Assembly (NCBI GenBank): GCA_020638035.1
Contig: JACKJI010000008.1
Span: 1-64,000 of the forward strand
Reading direction: 5' to 3'
Source of the DNA: Hyphomicrobiaceae bacterium
GTDB taxonomy: Bacteria > Pseudomonadota > Alphaproteobacteria > Rhizobiales > Hyphomicrobiaceae
Length of the DNA: 64,000 nucleotides
Shown here in pieces: positions 63,093 to 64,000 of this stretch. A program made the position numbers and the translations under genes. Every line of letters begins with the position of its first letter. Position 1 is the first letter of the stretch. The notes beneath the pieces are model-generated. The model searched no databases. It worked only from the letters and a program-made list of their open reading frames with translations, and was not told the origin of the DNA.

Positions 63093-64000
63093 GTGAGTAG
63101 ACTGGAGCCGGGGCCACTTGGGGTGGCCGACATCGACAGCGAGGATCCGGCGATGCCCGGAGCCAAGAAGGTTCTCGTCAAGACGTTCGGTTGCCAGATG
63201 AACGTCTACGATTCCGAGCGCATGGCGGAATCGCTCAAGGCTTATGGCTATAGCGAGACGGATGTGGCTGAGGACGCCGATCTCGTCATCCTCAACACGT
63301 GTCATATCCGCGAGAAGGCTGCCGAAAAGGTCTACTCGGAACTTGGCCGGCTGCGTCAACTCAAGGACGAGCGTCGCCGCGAAGGGCGCGCGACCCAGGT
63401 CGCTGTTGCTGGTTGCGTTGCCCAGGCCGAGGGCGGCGAGATCATTGCCCGCGCGCCCGTCGTCGATCTCGTCGTTGGTCCACAGAGCTATCACCGCCTG
63501 CCGGAGCTACTCTATCGCGCGCGATCGGAGTCACGCGCGCTTGTCGAGACAAGCTTCCCCGAGGAGGACAAGTTCAACAAGCTGCCGCGCCGGACCAGGA
63601 CGCACAGCGCCAGCGCGTTTCTCACCGTGCAGGAAGGCTGCGACAAGTTCTGCACCTTCTGTGTCGTACCATATACACGCGGTGTTGAGGCTTCGCGACC
63701 CGTGCACGCGATCCTCGACGAGGCGCGGGCACTGGTCGATGCCGGAGTGGCCGAGATCACCCTGCTCGGCCAGAACGTCAATGGCTACCACGGCGAGGAC
63801 GAAGCGGGCAGCAGCACCTCGCTTGCCATGCTGATCCGGCGCCTCGCCGGGATCGAGGGACTGGAGCGGATCCGCTACACCACCTCGCATCCGCGCGACA
63901 TGGGCGAGGACCTGATCGCGGCGCATGCCAGCGAGAAGAAGCTGATGCCCTATCTGCATCTGCCCGTGCAGTCGGGTTCCGACCACATTCTTGCCGGCAT
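63093..64000 (+). CDS. miaB: tRNA-2-methylthio-N6-dimethylallyladenosine synthase, N-terminal part (runs off the window)
   Basis: The frame from GTG 63093 (GGGAAG upstream; ATG 63153 is the alternative) stays open to the window end, giving ~302 residues of an expected ~460. The MTTase domain has the three cluster cysteines in TFGCQMNVYDS, LNTCHIREKA and AGCVAQAEGG. The radical-SAM motif CDKFCTFCVVPYTRG is complete, followed by LLGQNVNGY, YTTSHPRDM and HLPVQSGSD. It adds a methylthio group to i6A37 in tRNA. The C-terminal TRAM domain lies outside. Element C is just upstream. Confidence 0.95.
   Translation, partial: MSRLEPGPLGVADIDSEDPAMPGAKKVLVKTFGCQMNVYDSERMAESLKAYGYSETDVAEDADLVILNTCHIREKAAEKVYSELGRLRQLKDERRREGRATQVAVAGCVAQAEGGEIIARAPVVDLVVGPQSYHRLPELLYRARSESRALVETSFPEEDKFNKLPRRTRTHSASAFLTVQEGCDKFCTFCVVPYTRGVEASRPVHAILDEARALVDAGVAEITLLGQNVNGYHGEDEAGSSTSLAMLIRRLAGIEGLERIRYTTSHPRDMGEDLIAAHASEKKLMPYLHLPVQSGSDHILAG

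Noticed and set aside
1..64000. tRNA or rRNA genes
   Set aside because: I scanned for T-loop and acceptor patterns and found none convincing on either strand; a covariance-model search would settle it.

Overview
The window reads as chromosomal DNA of a GC-rich (low-to-mid 60s % by eye) alphaproteobacterium, most likely of the order Hyphomicrobiales (Rhizobiales). Supporting this are a class I lysyl-tRNA synthetase, a pyrD-DUF952 pair, the tsaB-rimI-acyltransferase-miaB order, an HU protein with a histone-H1-like tail, and GAGCATG palindromes of a kind I recall from rhizobial genomes. The genus is not determined. There is no sign of phage, plasmid, CRISPR, rRNA or tRNA.

Layout. 0-0.4 kb: 5' part of a GMC oxidoreductase. 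0.7-4.6 kb: three tandem exported proteins built from one ~110-residue repeat. 4.8-6.2 kb: FAD-linked D-lactate-type dehydrogenase. 6.4-12.6 kb: an RTX protein, a terminator, then a type I secretion ABC protein with an unusually degenerate ATPase, a short HlyD adaptor and a polysaccharide-lyase-like protein. 12.6-13.0 kb: a possible small RNA. 13.0-20.7 kb: a nuclease/sunset-domain membrane protein, a TPR protein, and a Ser/Thr kinase-WD40 / FHA / FHA / PP2C signalling module. 20.8-25.4 kb: FmdB, UbiE, GlcG-like, cytochrome P460 with a divergent Cys-rich regulator sharing a palindromic site, MutM and HU.

25.4-27.2 kb and 36.2-40.6 kb are two islands in which normally essential genes (leuD, lysK), a DUF952 gene and the 5' end of pyrD are broken by many one- or two-base indels, while the encoded proteins remain readable across frames. 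This looks more like local sequencing or assembly error than ancient decay, but either is possible. About 2.7 kb inside the second island could not be identified.

27.3-36.4 kb: metalloprotease-like proteins, SDR, DUF2244, endonuclease III, EF-hand protein, lipoprotein, HisF, AguB and PyrD, interspersed with two families of palindromic elements. 41.5-53.4 kb: TerB-like, MgtC-like, hydrolase, sterol-desaturase-like, MepA-like endopeptidase, 2OG oxygenase, MsrA, membrane proteins, and two nucleotide-sugar genes (UDP-glucuronate epimerase type, ManC). 53.9-64.0 kb: FAD amine oxidase-like, MurJ, TrpS, universal stress protein, NfuA-like, RutE-like, TsaB, RimI, PlsC-like, and the first two thirds of MiaB running off the end.

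The most notable items are the type I secretion ATPase lacking the canonical Q-loop, signature and H-loop residues; the two indel islands; a recurring 70-76 bp hairpin element found three times; and the kinase/FHA/phosphatase module that sits without type VI secretion genes.
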